Origin: Corynebacterium jeikeium
GTDB lineage: Bacteria; Actinomycetota; Actinomycetes; Mycobacteriales; Mycobacteriaceae
Reading direction: 5' to 3'
Assembly: GCF_028609885.1 (NCBI RefSeq)
Contig: NZ_CP063195.1
Coordinates: 248,001-312,000, forward strand
DNA length: 64,000 bases
Positions 18,851 through 27,605 of the stretch are shown here, in pieces; position 1 is the stretch's first letter; each line of letters begins with the position of its first letter. Under the pieces are notes generated by a model. The model had not been told where the DNA came from. It saw nothing but the letters and a program-made list of their open reading frames with translations, and searched no databases. Made by a program: the position numbers and the translations under genes.

Positions 18851-19393
18851 ATGATCGATGAATCCAAGAAGCAGCGCCTCGCTGAGCTCGTAAAGGAGCT
18901 GGCGGTGGTGCACGGGCGCGTGACCCTTTCCTCCGGCAAGGAGGCTGACTACTACGTCGACCTGCGCCGTGCGACCCTGCATCACGAGGCATCGCCGCTG
19001 ATCGGCGAGCTGCTGCGCGAGCTGACCGCCGATTGGGGCTATGCACACGTCGGCGGGCTGACCCTGGGTGCGGACCCGGTGGCGACGGCGATTATGCATG
19101 CAGACGGCAACCCTATCGACGCCTTTGTAGTGCGCAAGGAAGCCAAGAAGCACGGCATGCAGCGCCGCATCGAAGGCCCGGATATTGAGGGCAAGCGGGT
19201 GCTCATCGTCGAGGACACGACCACCACGGGTAACTCCCCGCTGACCGCCGTCGCCGCTGCCCGCGAGGCTGGCGCGACTGTCGTTGGCGTGGCCACCGTC
19301 GTGGATCGCGCGACCGGCGCTAAGGATGTTATTGAGGCCGAGGGAGTCGAGTACCGCTCGCTGTTGGGCCTGTCCGACCTGGGTCTTTCCTAG
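18851..19393 (+). CDS. pyrE: Orotate phosphoribosyltransferase
   Basis: A 180-residue type I phosphoribosyltransferase that makes OMP from orotate and PRPP in pyrimidine synthesis. The PRPP-binding motif is VLIVEDTTTTGNSPL (about residues 116-130). VTLSSGKEADYYVDLR near the N-terminus and VRKEAKKHGMQRRIEG (catalytic loop with Lys and Arg) are classic PyrE. An AAAAAGGAG site sits 8 bases before the ATG. It stands away from other pyr genes here, with an RNA methyltransferase 9 bases downstream. Confidence 0.96.
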   Translation: MIDESKKQRLAELVKELAVVHGRVTLSSGKEADYYVDLRRATLHHEASPLIGELLRELTADWGYAHVGGLTLGADPVATAIMHADGNPIDAFVVRKEAKKHGMQRRIEGPDIEGKRVLIVEDTTTTGNSPLTAVAAAREAGATVVGVATVVDRATGAKDVIEAEGVEYRSLLGLSDLGLS

Positions 19394-19402
19394 GTATTTT
19401 TG

Positions 19403-20086
19403 ATGACGCCCACCTCCCCCGAACCACACGATAAACCCGGACCGACGGAGTGGCTGGAGCATCCCCGTGGGGTGCGTAGCTGGGAAGAAGAACACCCCGA
19501 CCAGCCCCGCCCGACGGATGCGCGCTTCGACCCTGAGCTGCTGGATGCCGGGGATAGGCGCAACGTGGTGGATGCTTACCGATATTGGAAGCAGTCCGCG
19601 ATCATTGCGGATATTGATACCCGTCGGCATGCGCTGCACATTGCCATTGAGAACTTCGAAAACGACTCGAACATTGGCACCGTCGTGCGCACTGCGAATG
19701 CCTTCGCGGTGGATACCGTGCACATTGTTGGGCGGCGGCGTTGGAACCGGCGCGGGGCGATGGTTACTGACCGCTACCAGCACTTACAGCACCATGCGAC
19801 GGTGGGAGAGGTGCTGGAATTCGCTGCCCGGGAAGGGCTCGTAGTGGTGGCGGTGGATAACACCCCGGGGTGCGTGCCGCTGGAAACCGCGGAACTGCCG
19901 GAGCGCTGCCTGCTGCTGTTTGGCCAGGAGGGGCCGGGCGTGACCCAGGAGGCGCAGGATGCTGCGCGGATGACGGTCTCTATTGCTCAGTTCGGGTCGA
20001 CGCGGTCCATTAACGCCGGTGTGGCGGCGGGGATTGCGATGCATGCGTGGATCCGCCAGCACGCGGACCTGTCTCAGGCCTGGTAA
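19403..20086 (+). CDS. TrmH/SpoU-family RNA ribose methyltransferase
   Basis: A 227-residue SPOUT-class enzyme. The N-terminal 60 residues are Pro/Glu-rich and probably flexible. The SPOUT knot then shows IAIENFENDSNIGTVVRTANAF (motif 1), LLLFGQEGPGVTQEAQ (motif 2) and ARMTVSIAQFGSTRSINAGVAAGIAMHAW (motif 3), which bind S-adenosylmethionine. Targets in the family are 2'-O-ribose positions of tRNA or 23S rRNA; which one is not clear. A TTG at 19400 directly precedes the ATG chosen. Its last codons (QAW-stop) are the seed of a 24-bp repeat array downstream. Confidence 0.9.
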   Translation: MTPTSPEPHDKPGPTEWLEHPRGVRSWEEEHPDQPRPTDARFDPELLDAGDRRNVVDAYRYWKQSAIIADIDTRRHALHIAIENFENDSNIGTVVRTANAFAVDTVHIVGRRRWNRRGAMVTDRYQHLQHHATVGEVLEFAAREGLVVVAVDNTPGCVPLETAELPERCLLLFGQEGPGVTQEAQDAARMTVSIAQFGSTRSINAGVAAGIAMHAWIRQHADLSQAW

Positions 20087-20199
20087 ATGAGGTGTCTCCA
20101 CGTCTGGTAAAGGAGGTGTCTCCAGGTCTGGAATGTGGGGATGTCGTGGGCCTGGTAGCTGCGCTTGCCCCAGGCTTGGTAGTTGCGCCCTCCGTGACT
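20080..20199 (+). repeat. 24-bp periodic array at the 3' end of the TrmH-family gene
   Basis: Units begin with CTGG at 20080, 20104, 20128 and 20152 and TTGG at 20176, an exact 24-bp period. Units 1 and 2 match at 20 of 21 bases (CTGGTAAAkGAGGTGTCTCC); later units are diverged but keep CTGGTA or TTGGTAGTTGCGC. Unit 1 overlaps the stop codon of the upstream gene, so the array looks like tandem duplication of that gene's 3' end. Confidence 0.7.
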
Positions 20200-20204
20200 C
20201 CGCA

Positions 20205-20228
20205 AATGTCGTTAGAACGGGAATGCAT
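20205..20228 (+). repeat. Solo terminus of the 124-bp element (locus A)
   Basis: A 24-bp copy of the element terminus (AATGTCGTTAGAACGGGAAT then GCAT) in the same orientation as the left end of the complete element, starting 72 bases upstream of it. Confidence 0.85.
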
Positions 20229-20276
20229 GGGAATGCGCAGGGCGTTGGGGGTAGGAATTGGGGCTCTGGTGAGCAG

Positions 20277-20400
20277 AATGTCGTTAGAACGGGAATACGT
20301 GGGCGCGCGTAGCGGTCTTCGAAAAATGAAAACGCTCTGAACTGCACGTTTGTGTAGTTGGGAATTATGGTCTTTAACGCATTCCCGATCTAGCGACATT
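20277..20400 (+). repeat. 124-bp inverted-terminus intergenic element, copy A
   Basis: The left 24 bp begin AATGTCGTTAGAACGGGAAT and the right 24 bp are the imperfect inverted copy ending CTAGCGACATT. Between them are 76 bp with a conserved centre, GCTCTGAACTGCA. Copies B and C in this window have exactly the same length and align without gaps when B and C are reversed. It lies between the TrmH-family gene and the GH76 gene. There is no reading frame of note. The surrounding stretch 20087-20476 is gene-free and consists mainly of this element and the 24-bp array. Confidence 0.9.
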
Positions 20401-20476
20401 TGACTGCTGGGCAGCGCAGTTCCGGGGGAGGACTAGACTGTTCTGCAGAGCGCTACAACCGAGTGAGGTGTGCAGA

Positions 20477-21820
20477 GTGTTTAATCTTCCCGGCAATAGG
20501 AAGCGGGGTAGCAAGTCGTCGCAGGTAGAAGACATTTCTGCGGCGCCGCAGGAATCTGCGGAGGGGGCGGCTGGGCAGGCAGCAGGGGCAGCCGAGCAGG
20601 CTGAGGCAGCCGAAGCCTCGCCAGCAGAATCCCCCAACCCCAACCAGGAGCTCATCGAACGCTGGGATCACCGCGCGGACCTCTCCTACCAGGCGGTTCA
20701 CGAGCGCCACGCCAGCCGCCTCTGGGGTATCCCGCGCACCACGCTGGGAGTTATCGCCTGGCCGCCGACCACTCGCGACCGCATGTTCGTCCGCTGGCAC
20801 TACTGGTGGCAAGCTCATTACATCGACAACCTCATCGATGCCGCCATCCGCCGCCCCACCCACTCCCGGATTTTCGCCATCCGCCGGCACCTCCGCGCCA
20901 TGCGCATCCGCAATCTCCGCCCCTTGACCGCCAACCACTACTACGACGACAAAGCGTGGCTGGCTCTGGCCCTGCAGCGGGTGGCGAACACTCCGAAGAT
21001 CCAGGCAAAACTCGGCACGCCCCGCGAGCTGGAACCCCTGGTGGAGAACATTTTCGAGGGCGTGGATAGCCTCACGGGTGTGCTGCCGTGGCGCACGCAG
21101 GAGACTTTCTACAACGTCCCCACCAACGGCCCCGCCGCCATCCTGGCCGCCCGCAATGGCGATATCGAGACGGCGGAGCGCCTGATCGACTGGACCTTCG
21201 ACAACCTCATCAACGAAGACGGCCTGGTTATGGACGGTATTCACATGCGGATGGCCGGCCCGGAGCCCGTCACGGCGGTGCATCCTTATTGTCAGGGTGT
21301 GATGCTCGGCGCTTGTGTGGAGCTCGCCCTCGCGCGCAGGCGTGCGGCTGGGGTGGAGGACCGCACGGTTTCAGATGTGGGCGTCAAAGAAATAACCCGC
21401 ATCCATGGCCTGCTCCGCGCGATCGAGGTGCACCTTACCGACCGCGACGGTGCGATCAATGCGCGCACTGCGGGCGGTGATGGCGGACTGTTTAATGGCA
21501 TTCTTGCGCGCTATCTTTCTCTTGTTGTTGAGTGCGTGCCGACGCCAGGTCGGCACGGCACGGAGGCGGTGGCCATAGCTCGGCGGATTGTGTTGGCGAC
21601 AGCCGAGCAGGTGTGGCGCTTCCGCCTGGAGGTTGATGGGCTGCCGGTGTTCTCTGCCGATTGGTCGAAGGATGCGACGATGCCGCAGGCCGGTGGTCTG
21701 GTGGGCGCGACGATTGCGGGGGCGGTAGCGAGCTCCGATATTGCGGAGCGGGATCTATCCGTCCAGCTTTCCGGGTGGATGCTGATGGAGGCGGCGGCGC
21801 GCACCATCGCGGCGGAGTGA
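20477..21820 (+). CDS. Glycoside hydrolase family 76-like protein, apparently cytoplasmic
   Basis: A 447-residue protein. After a low-complexity Ala/Gln/Glu-rich N-terminus (about 15-65) comes an alpha/alpha-barrel-type domain with HYYDDKAWLALALQR, which matches the Asp-Asp catalytic pair of GH76 endo-alpha-1,6-mannanases, and FYNVPTNGPAAILAARNGD, HPYCQGVMLGACVELA. No signal peptide or anchor is visible, which is odd for a mannan-degrading enzyme. Related intracellular proteins occur in mycolata, where mannose polymers build lipomannan; that link is inference. The start at GTG 20477 has GAGTGAGG 8 bases upstream; GTG 20468 is the alternative. Confidence 0.75.
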   Translation: MFNLPGNRKRGSKSSQVEDISAAPQESAEGAAGQAAGAAEQAEAAEASPAESPNPNQELIERWDHRADLSYQAVHERHASRLWGIPRTTLGVIAWPPTTRDRMFVRWHYWWQAHYIDNLIDAAIRRPTHSRIFAIRRHLRAMRIRNLRPLTANHYYDDKAWLALALQRVANTPKIQAKLGTPRELEPLVENIFEGVDSLTGVLPWRTQETFYNVPTNGPAAILAARNGDIETAERLIDWTFDNLINEDGLVMDGIHMRMAGPEPVTAVHPYCQGVMLGACVELALARRRAAGVEDRTVSDVGVKEITRIHGLLRAIEVHLTDRDGAINARTAGGDGGLFNGILARYLSLVVECVPTPGRHGTEAVAIARRIVLATAEQVWRFRLEVDGLPVFSADWSKDATMPQAGGLVGATIAGAVASSDIAERDLSVQLSGWMLMEAAARTIAAE

Positions 21821-22002
21821 CGCTCGAGTGGTGGGTGAGTAGCGAGAGACGGGTAGACGAGCGGCGGGGGATAGCGTGCAGAGAGGGCACGTGGGCATAA
21901 GGGGGAGTGCTCGCCGGAGTGACTGCACGGCGTTGAATTTGTGGGCATAATTGTGGGCGGAGACTTACCTGCCCTATTCCAAGGAATTGAAGGAGCATCG
22001 AA

Positions 22003-23037
22003 ATGCCTATTGCAACCCCCGACGTCTACCGCGACATGCTGGATAATGCGAAGGAGAACGGCTTCGCATACCCCGCCATCAACTGCACCTCTTCCGAGAC
22101 CATCAATGCTGCTCTGAAGGGCTTTGCGGATGCGGAGTCCGACGGCATCATCCAGTTCTCCACCGGTGGTGCCCAGTTCGGTTCCGGCCTGGCCGTGAAG
22201 AACATGGTTGCAGGTGCGGAGGCCCTGGCTGCGTTTGCTCACCAGGCTGCTAAGCACTACGGCGTGAACGTTGCTCTGCACACCGACCACTGCCAGAAGG
22301 AAGTTCTGGACGAGTACGTCCGCCCGCTGATGGAGATCTCCCGCAAGCGCGTGGAGGCCGGCGAGAACCCGCTGTTCCAGTCCCACATGTGGGACGGCTC
22401 CGCTATCCCGATCGACGAGAACCTGGAGATCGCTAAGGATCTGCTGGCTGACGCGCAGAAGGCCAACATCATCCTCGAAGTGGAGATCGGCGTTGTCGGT
22501 GGCGAGGAAGACGGCGTGGAGGCCAAGGCCGGCGCTAACCTGTACACCACCGAAGAGGACTTCGCTAAGACCGTTGATGCTCTGGGCACCGGCGAGCACG
22601 GCCGCTACCTGCTGGCCGCTACCTTCGGCAACGTCCACGGCGTGTACAAGCCGGGCAACGTGAAGCTGCGCCCGGAGGTTCTGGACATGGGCCAGAAGGT
22701 TGCAGAGAAGAAGCTGGGACTTTCTGAGGGCTCCAACCCGTTCGACTTCGTCTTCCACGGCGGCTCCGGCTCCGAGAAGGAGAAGATCGAGGAGGCCCTG
22801 CGTTACGGCGTGATCAAGATGAACGTGGATACGGACACCCAGTACGCCTTCACCAACCCGGTTGCCCGCCACATGTTCACCAACTTCGACGGCGTGCTGA
22901 AGATCGACGGCGAGGTCGGCAACAAGAAGGTTTACGACCCGCGCTCCTACCTGAAGAAGGCTGAGGAGGCCATGTCCGTCCGCGTGGTGGAGGCCTGCAA
23001 CGACCTGCACTCCGCTGGCACTTCCGTCGCTAAGTAG
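22003..23037 (+). CDS. fba: Class II fructose-bisphosphate aldolase
   Basis: A 344-residue Zn-dependent aldolase of glycolysis and gluconeogenesis. Key motifs are VALHTDHCQK (His ligands and catalytic Asp), LEVEIGVVGGEEDG, ATFGNVHGVYKPG (His ligand) and FVFHGGSGSEKEKI (phosphate and metal binding), then MNVDTDTQYAF. It starts after a GAAGGAGC site. The 182-base upstream region holds a TTGAAT and a CATAAT that could be promoter boxes. The DUF3151 gene follows 14 bases downstream, the usual actinobacterial pairing. Confidence 0.97.
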   Translation: MPIATPDVYRDMLDNAKENGFAYPAINCTSSETINAALKGFADAESDGIIQFSTGGAQFGSGLAVKNMVAGAEALAAFAHQAAKHYGVNVALHTDHCQKEVLDEYVRPLMEISRKRVEAGENPLFQSHMWDGSAIPIDENLEIAKDLLADAQKANIILEVEIGVVGGEEDGVEAKAGANLYTTEEDFAKTVDALGTGEHGRYLLAATFGNVHGVYKPGNVKLRPEVLDMGQKVAEKKLGLSEGSNPFDFVFHGGSGSEKEKIEEALRYGVIKMNVDTDTQYAFTNPVARHMFTNFDGVLKIDGEVGNKKVYDPRSYLKKAEEAMSVRVVEACNDLHSAGTSVAK

Positions 23038-23051
23038 GTTTCGCTAGCACG

Positions 23052-23591
23052 ATGGCAGAACAGATTCGTCACAGTCGAGATCTCTTCGGCGCGGAGCACC
23101 CGGAGGTGCGCCTGCCGCAGGAGCTGGCAAGCTCCATTCCGGTGGAAGGTGCTGCAGGTGCTGGCGGTGGTGCAAGTACTGCACAGTCGCGTGAGTCGCT
23201 GGAGGCCGCGGTCTCGGAGAACCTGAAGGATTCCGGCGCATGGGCTGCCTTGGCCGAGGTGCTGCTGGCCGAAGGTCAGCCCGTGCAGGCCTACGCCTGC
23301 GCCCGCACCGGCTACCACCGTGGCCTGGACGCCCTGCGTGGAAACGGTTGGCGCGGCACCGGCCCGGTCCCGTGGAACCACGAGCCGAACCAGGGTGTGC
23401 TCCGCGCTATCGGCGCGCTGGTGCAGACCGCCCGCGCTCTCGGCGAGGACGATGAGGTCGTGCGCTGCCTGAACCTGCTACACGACTGCGACCCGGCGGC
23501 AGCCCCAGCCCTGGGGCTGGACGGCTCCGGCAAGAAGGCCGAGTCCAAGCCCATCACCGAACCCGGCGCCACCCCGCCCGCCGAGGGCTAA
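23052..23591 (+). CDS. DUF3151 protein
   Basis: A 179-residue soluble protein of the actinobacterial DUF3151 family, often found directly after fba as here (14-base gap). A Gly/Ala-rich stretch (GAAGAGGGAST) separates the N-terminal 30 residues from an alpha-helical repeat-like part with WAALAEVLLAEGQPVQAYACARTGYHRGLD and GPVPWNHEPNQGVLRAIGAL. Function unknown; the helical hairpins resemble a TPR-like fold, which is my inference. The last 25 residues are charged and low-complexity. Confidence 0.85.
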   Translation: MAEQIRHSRDLFGAEHPEVRLPQELASSIPVEGAAGAGGGASTAQSRESLEAAVSENLKDSGAWAALAEVLLAEGQPVQAYACARTGYHRGLDALRGNGWRGTGPVPWNHEPNQGVLRAIGALVQTARALGEDDEVVRCLNLLHDCDPAAAPALGLDGSGKKAESKPITEPGATPPAEG

Positions 23592-23608
23592 CCTGTGCCT
23601 GAACGGAA

Positions 23609-24553
23609 ATGAACCAACGCCGTTCTTTCTCTCTGCCAGCCCCGAGCCGCGGAGTGAACCGGAACCTCTGCATCGTCACGCTAGTCGTGGCGATACTTTG
23701 GATGTCCAGCATCCTCTGGCCCGCAGAACCCACAGCCGGCTGGCCTTTCGTGGCCGAAATGCAGGCCAGTGCGTGGGTCGCCGGTGTGCTCGCCGCGGCG
23801 GGTATCGGCATCCTCCGTTCGGTACGCCGCGCGGCGCTATGCGCGGTACTGGCTCTGCTGGCGGTCTTGATCGTCCCGCGCGTACCGGCGCCCAATTTTT
23901 CGGACGCCACCAACCCGACCCGCGTATTCTCCCTGAACACCTACTGGGGCAAGGCCGACGATAAGCGGATTGCCCGCGCGATCGACGAGCTCAAACCCGA
24001 TGTGGTCTTCCTCCTGGAGACTAATACGGAGGAAGTCGCGAGCGTGGCGGACAAGACCGGCTATCTCCCTATGACCCAGCCGCGACCTGGCAACGATCGG
24101 GCGGATAATGTTGTGGCGCTCGTGTCGGCGTCATATAAAGAAGAAACAGGGGCGCACGGCAACATGGTCCGTGGGCTTACTCGCTTCCAGACTCCGCGCG
24201 TGAACGCACCGCTGCACGGCAACAGCGAGTTCGTGGGCGTGCATGCGGTAGCGCCGGCGAAGGACGACCGCCCGGCGTGGGAGCGCGACCTAGCGAACCT
24301 TAGCGAGTGGGCGAACTCCCGGCGCCACCTGGTGCTGGCCGGCGACTTCAACGCAACGCGCAGCCATCCGCGCTATCGCGACTTCGAGCTCAGCGACTGC
24401 ACGGGGCACCTGGCGCACACTCCAACGTGGCCGGCGGTGTTCCCGGTGATTCGGCTAGACCACATCATGACCACCGGCGAGTGCCTGGGTGGCGGCACGA
24501 AGCGGATTCTGGGTACTGACCATCTGGCCGTGTGGGCGGACGTAACCACCTAA
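23609..24553 (+). CDS. Membrane-anchored endonuclease/exonuclease/phosphatase-fold protein
   Basis: A 314-residue protein with an N-terminal membrane region of three hydrophobic segments (about 18-36, 49-66 and 70-88) and a C-terminal EEP domain (about 98-314) probably facing outside. Catalytic landmarks are VFSLNTYWGK (Asn), VVFLLETN (metal Glu), HLVLAGDFNATRSHPRY (D-x-N), LDHIMT and LGTDHLAVWA (Asp-His). The fold covers DNases, sphingomyelinases and inositol phosphatases, so the substrate is open. The ATG at 23609 lies 17 bases after the DUF3151 stop. Confidence 0.85.
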   Translation: MNQRRSFSLPAPSRGVNRNLCIVTLVVAILWMSSILWPAEPTAGWPFVAEMQASAWVAGVLAAAGIGILRSVRRAALCAVLALLAVLIVPRVPAPNFSDATNPTRVFSLNTYWGKADDKRIARAIDELKPDVVFLLETNTEEVASVADKTGYLPMTQPRPGNDRADNVVALVSASYKEETGAHGNMVRGLTRFQTPRVNAPLHGNSEFVGVHAVAPAKDDRPAWERDLANLSEWANSRRHLVLAGDFNATRSHPRYRDFELSDCTGHLAHTPTWPAVFPVIRLDHIMTTGECLGGGTKRILGTDHLAVWADVTT

Positions 24554-24563
24554 ACTGGCGGGC

Positions 24564-25802
24564 ATGGCAGAACCACAACCGCGGCCCCGGACCGCGAAAG
24601 AGATGTGGGGCGAGCCGGCCAACCGCCTGCGCCCCGGAGTGCGCGCCGCAGCCCGGAACCTGCGCCGTATCGCGCCGGTGCAGGGTGCAATCCGCGTGCG
24701 CGAGGGGATAGTCTTCGCCATCCAGTGCGCTATCGGCGCGGGCCTGGCGCTGCTCATCGCGGAGCAGATTTTCGACCACCAGCAGGCTTTCTTCGCGCCC
24801 ATCGCGGCGGTGCTGAGCCTGGGTGTGAGCGCCGGCAAGCGCTTGCGGCGTGGCTTCGAGCTGGTGCTCGGCGCCTCCGTGGGCGTGGGCATCGGAGACC
24901 TGGTGATCAGCAACATTGGTAGCGGATACTGGCAGGTCTCCGTGGTGGTGCTGTTCGCCATCATGGTGGCGACGTTCGTGGATAAATCGGTCTCCGTGGC
25001 TTTCCAGGCTGCAAGTTCCGCGGTGCTGGTGGCGACGATCCTGCCGCCGGGGTCTTCCGGTTCGTGGGACCGCATGATCGATGCGCTGATCGGTGGTGTG
25101 ATCGGCATTTTGGTGCTGGCGCTGGTGCCTAACTCGCCGCTGCGTCCGGCTAGGCGGGAGGTCTCCACGCTGATCTCGAAGGCTTCGCTGGTGCTGGACG
25201 ATGTGGCGCAGGGGATGGAGGAGCGCGACACGGCGAAGATCACCAAGGCTCTGGAGATCGCCCGCGGCACTCAGACATACGTGAATGCGCTGCTGACGAA
25301 CGTGGGCGGCGGGTCGGAGGTTGTGGCTGTTTCGCCGATTTATTGGACGGCCCGGCGGCATGCGAAGTCGATGAACCGCATCCTGGTGCCCGTGGATAAC
25401 GTGATGCGTAATACGCGCGTGTTGGCGCGCCGGGCGGAGATCATGATGCTGGACGAGGTCGAGCCGCCGGAGGAGATGATCGAGCTGATGCGCGGCATCT
25501 CTAACGAGCTGGGCCAGCTGGGTGCGTTGTTCGCCGAGGGCGGTACGCGCGGCACCCGCGACGAGGCGGTGGAGATCCCGGAGATCGTCCGCGCCCTGCA
25601 GAAACTCGCAGCGGAGGCGGACCTGGCCATCGCGGAGGGTACAGGTTTGTCGGGCACGGTGGTGTTGGCGCAGTGCCGCTCTATTATTGTTGACGCCCTT
25701 CAGGTCTGTGGCTATTCGCGTGAGTCGGCTATGGCGTTTCTGCGGCCGACGGTGGATCGGCCGTGGCAGCCGCCAGAGGTGTGGGACGACCTGGAGGAAT
25801 AA
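24564..25802 (+). CDS. FUSC-family integral membrane protein (aromatic acid exporter-like)
   Basis: A 412-residue protein with six predicted helices in the first half (about 50-190: VFAIQCAIGAGLALLIAEQ, AFFAPIAAVLSLGVSAGKRLRRG, VLGASVGVGIGDLVI and so on), followed by a long cytoplasmic helical domain. This is the FUSC/DUF939 layout, related to AaeB and YccS half-transporters that export aromatic acids. It starts 10 bases after the upstream stop, so DUF3151, the EEP protein and this gene may share a transcript with fba. Substrate unknown. Confidence 0.82.
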   Translation: MAEPQPRPRTAKEMWGEPANRLRPGVRAAARNLRRIAPVQGAIRVREGIVFAIQCAIGAGLALLIAEQIFDHQQAFFAPIAAVLSLGVSAGKRLRRGFELVLGASVGVGIGDLVISNIGSGYWQVSVVVLFAIMVATFVDKSVSVAFQAASSAVLVATILPPGSSGSWDRMIDALIGGVIGILVLALVPNSPLRPARREVSTLISKASLVLDDVAQGMEERDTAKITKALEIARGTQTYVNALLTNVGGGSEVVAVSPIYWTARRHAKSMNRILVPVDNVMRNTRVLARRAEIMMLDEVEPPEEMIELMRGISNELGQLGALFAEGGTRGTRDEAVEIPEIVRALQKLAAEADLAIAEGTGLSGTVVLAQCRSIIVDALQVCGYSRESAMAFLRPTVDRPWQPPEVWDDLEE

Positions 25803-25915
25803 GCAGGGGCTACGAGTGGAACCTTAAGAGTAGCGATAGTAGATTCTTAAAGAAGTTGGGGAATTGTTCCCCACAACGACTTAACGTCGTCTCGCTCTAC
25901 TTTGAGGTCCCTCTT

Positions 25916-26183
25916 ATGATGTTTCTTCGTTCCCGCCGCGCCATGACTGCTGTTGCGGCTGCATCTAGCCTGGTGCTGACCGCCACGGCTGTCCCACAGT
26001 CCCCGTTCTCCCCAGTAGCCGCTCAGGCTGCCACGGCCAACAAGACGCAGGATACGAACCTGCCGCTGAAATGTACCCTGTTCGCTGCGGGTGGCCCCAA
26101 GAATAAGATCCCGTTTGTTGGACGTGGTTTCATGGAGAATCGGGATTTCACGGGAAATTTTCACGTGACGATGCCTGGGCAAG
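25916..26183 (+). pseudogene. Rib-repeat surface protein, 5' fragment cut by IS
   Basis: The first 89 codons of a large secreted protein. The N-terminus MMFLRSRRAMTAVAAASSLV is a basic, hydrophobic signal peptide with a likely AQA cleavage near residue 39. The mature start continues with DTNLPLKCTLFAAGGPKNKI. The reading frame enters the IS and stops at 26197 inside it. If the IS and one 9-bp target copy are removed, codons join in frame (GQ-VEVGEV) to the fragment at 27606-31276 and give one open frame of 1309 residues. GAGG lies 10 bases before the ATG at 25916. Confidence 0.9.
26175..26183 (+). repeat. 9-bp target site duplication, IS copy 1 left
   Basis: CTGGGCAAG directly before the IS start is repeated exactly at 27606-27614 directly after its end. 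Nine bases fit IS256-family insertion, and the perfect match points to a recent event. Confidence 0.92.
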
Positions 26184-27605
26184 GTTGCGTCCCTTAGTGT
26201 GGTGTAACGCTTGCTGATGGTGGATCCCGGAAAGTAGTGGGCGGCCACCGCCAGTTAGCCTTTCAACTCAACTACCACATCTCACCGAAAGGCCTATGAC
26301 GATGACCGCTGCACCGTATTCTATCGACCCGACAACCTATCTGGATGATTTGCTGGCCCAAGCGTCTCCGGATTTGATGCGCCAGATGCTGCAAGGGTTT
26401 ATCAACCAGATCCTCTCCGCCCAGGCTGACACCGTCTGCGGCGCCGAATACGGGGTTGTATCCACCGAGCGGGTCAACCACCGCAACGGGTATCGCCACC
26501 GCGACCTTGACACCCGTGTCGGCACGATCGACGTGGCGGTGCCGAAACTGCGCCACGGCGCGTTCTTCCCAGACTGGCTGTTAGAGCGCCGCTCACGAGC
26601 AGAACGAGCCTTATCGACTGTGATCGCCACGTGCTACCTTAAGGGGGTTTCCACCCGCAGGATGAATGATCTGGTGGCTACACTTGGGATTTCCAGCATG
26701 TCGAAATCGCAAGTCTCACGCATGTCAGAAGAACTCGACGACATGGTCGCAGACTTCAAAAACCGCCCACTAGACCCCGGCGGGTACGCCTTTTTATCGT
26801 GCGATGCGCTCACGATCAAAGTCCGTGAAGGCGGCCGGGTGGTCAAATGCTCAGTGCTGCTTGCCACCGGAGTCAACGCCGACGGGTATCGCGAAATGCT
26901 CGGCATGCACGTCGCCACCGCGGAATCCAACGCGTCGTGGAAAGGCTTCTTCCAGGACTTAAAAGCCCGCGGACTTACTGGGGTATTCCTTATCACCAGT
27001 GATGCCCACGAAGGCATCCAGCACGCCATTTCCGAAGTGCTGCCCAATGCGTCGTGGCAGCGGTGCCGCACCCATTTCGCGAAGAACCTCTACGAAAAGG
27101 TCCCGAAAACACAATGGCCGATGGTCTCTGCGATGTTCCAGACAATCTTCCAGCAACCTGACGCCACATCCACTTGGGCTCAAGCCCGCGAAGTTGTCGA
27201 CCTACTGGAGCCGAAATTCCCTCACGTCGCGGCGTATTTGGAGGAATCACTCGATGAAGTACTGGCGTTTACCGCAGTGCCGAAACCAGTCTGGACGAAG
27301 GTGTGGTCAAACAACCCCACAGAACGGTTAAACCGAGAGATCCGCCGGCGCACCGACGTCGTCGGCATTTTCCCAAACCGTGAATCCATCATCCGGCTTG
27401 TCGGTGCGGTCCTAGCCGAGCAACACGACGATTGGATCCAACAAAAACGCTACATGTCACTGACCGCACTCGAACACACCAAGCACCTCATGCACCACCC
27501 AGGAGAACATCGTGACGACCACCACCAGCTAACCGCCTAACCAAGCCCCGAACTTCATATCGAGCCGAAAGCACAAACGGCTACACCACTACACCGGACT
27601 TGACC
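26184..27605 (+). mobile_element. IS256-family insertion sequence, copy 1 (1422 bp)
   Basis: The borders are fixed by comparison with copy 2 at 45880-47301: both are 1422 bp and look identical, and each is flanked by its own 9-bp direct repeat. The ends are imperfect inverted repeats, left 26184-26210 (GTTGCGTCCCTTAGTGTGGT) and right 27579-27605, sharing a GTCC near the tip and GTGGTGTA further in. One transposase gene fills the element. This copy splits a Rib-repeat surface protein gene. Confidence 0.95.
26296..27540 (+). CDS. IS256-family (mutator-type) transposase, copy 1
   Basis: A 414-residue DDE transposase. Likely catalytic residues are Asp170 (FLSCDALTIKV), Asp236 (LITSDAHEGI) and Glu343 (NNPTERLNREIRRRTDVVGI); the CxxH signature WQRCRTHFAKN lies between the second and third, as expected for the family. 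The N-terminal RNGYRHRDLDTRVGTIDVAVPKLR is the usual DNA-binding part. The frame is intact, so the element may still move. AAAGG precedes the start. Residue for residue it equals the copy at 45992. Confidence 0.95.
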   Translation: MTMTAAPYSIDPTTYLDDLLAQASPDLMRQMLQGFINQILSAQADTVCGAEYGVVSTERVNHRNGYRHRDLDTRVGTIDVAVPKLRHGAFFPDWLLERRSRAERALSTVIATCYLKGVSTRRMNDLVATLGISSMSKSQVSRMSEELDDMVADFKNRPLDPGGYAFLSCDALTIKVREGGRVVKCSVLLATGVNADGYREMLGMHVATAESNASWKGFFQDLKARGLTGVFLITSDAHEGIQHAISEVLPNASWQRCRTHFAKNLYEKVPKTQWPMVSAMFQTIFQQPDATSTWAQAREVVDLLEPKFPHVAAYLEESLDEVLAFTAVPKPVWTKVWSNNPTERLNREIRRRTDVVGIFPNRESIIRLVGAVLAEQHDDWIQQKRYMSLTALEHTKHLMHHPGEHRDDHHQLTA

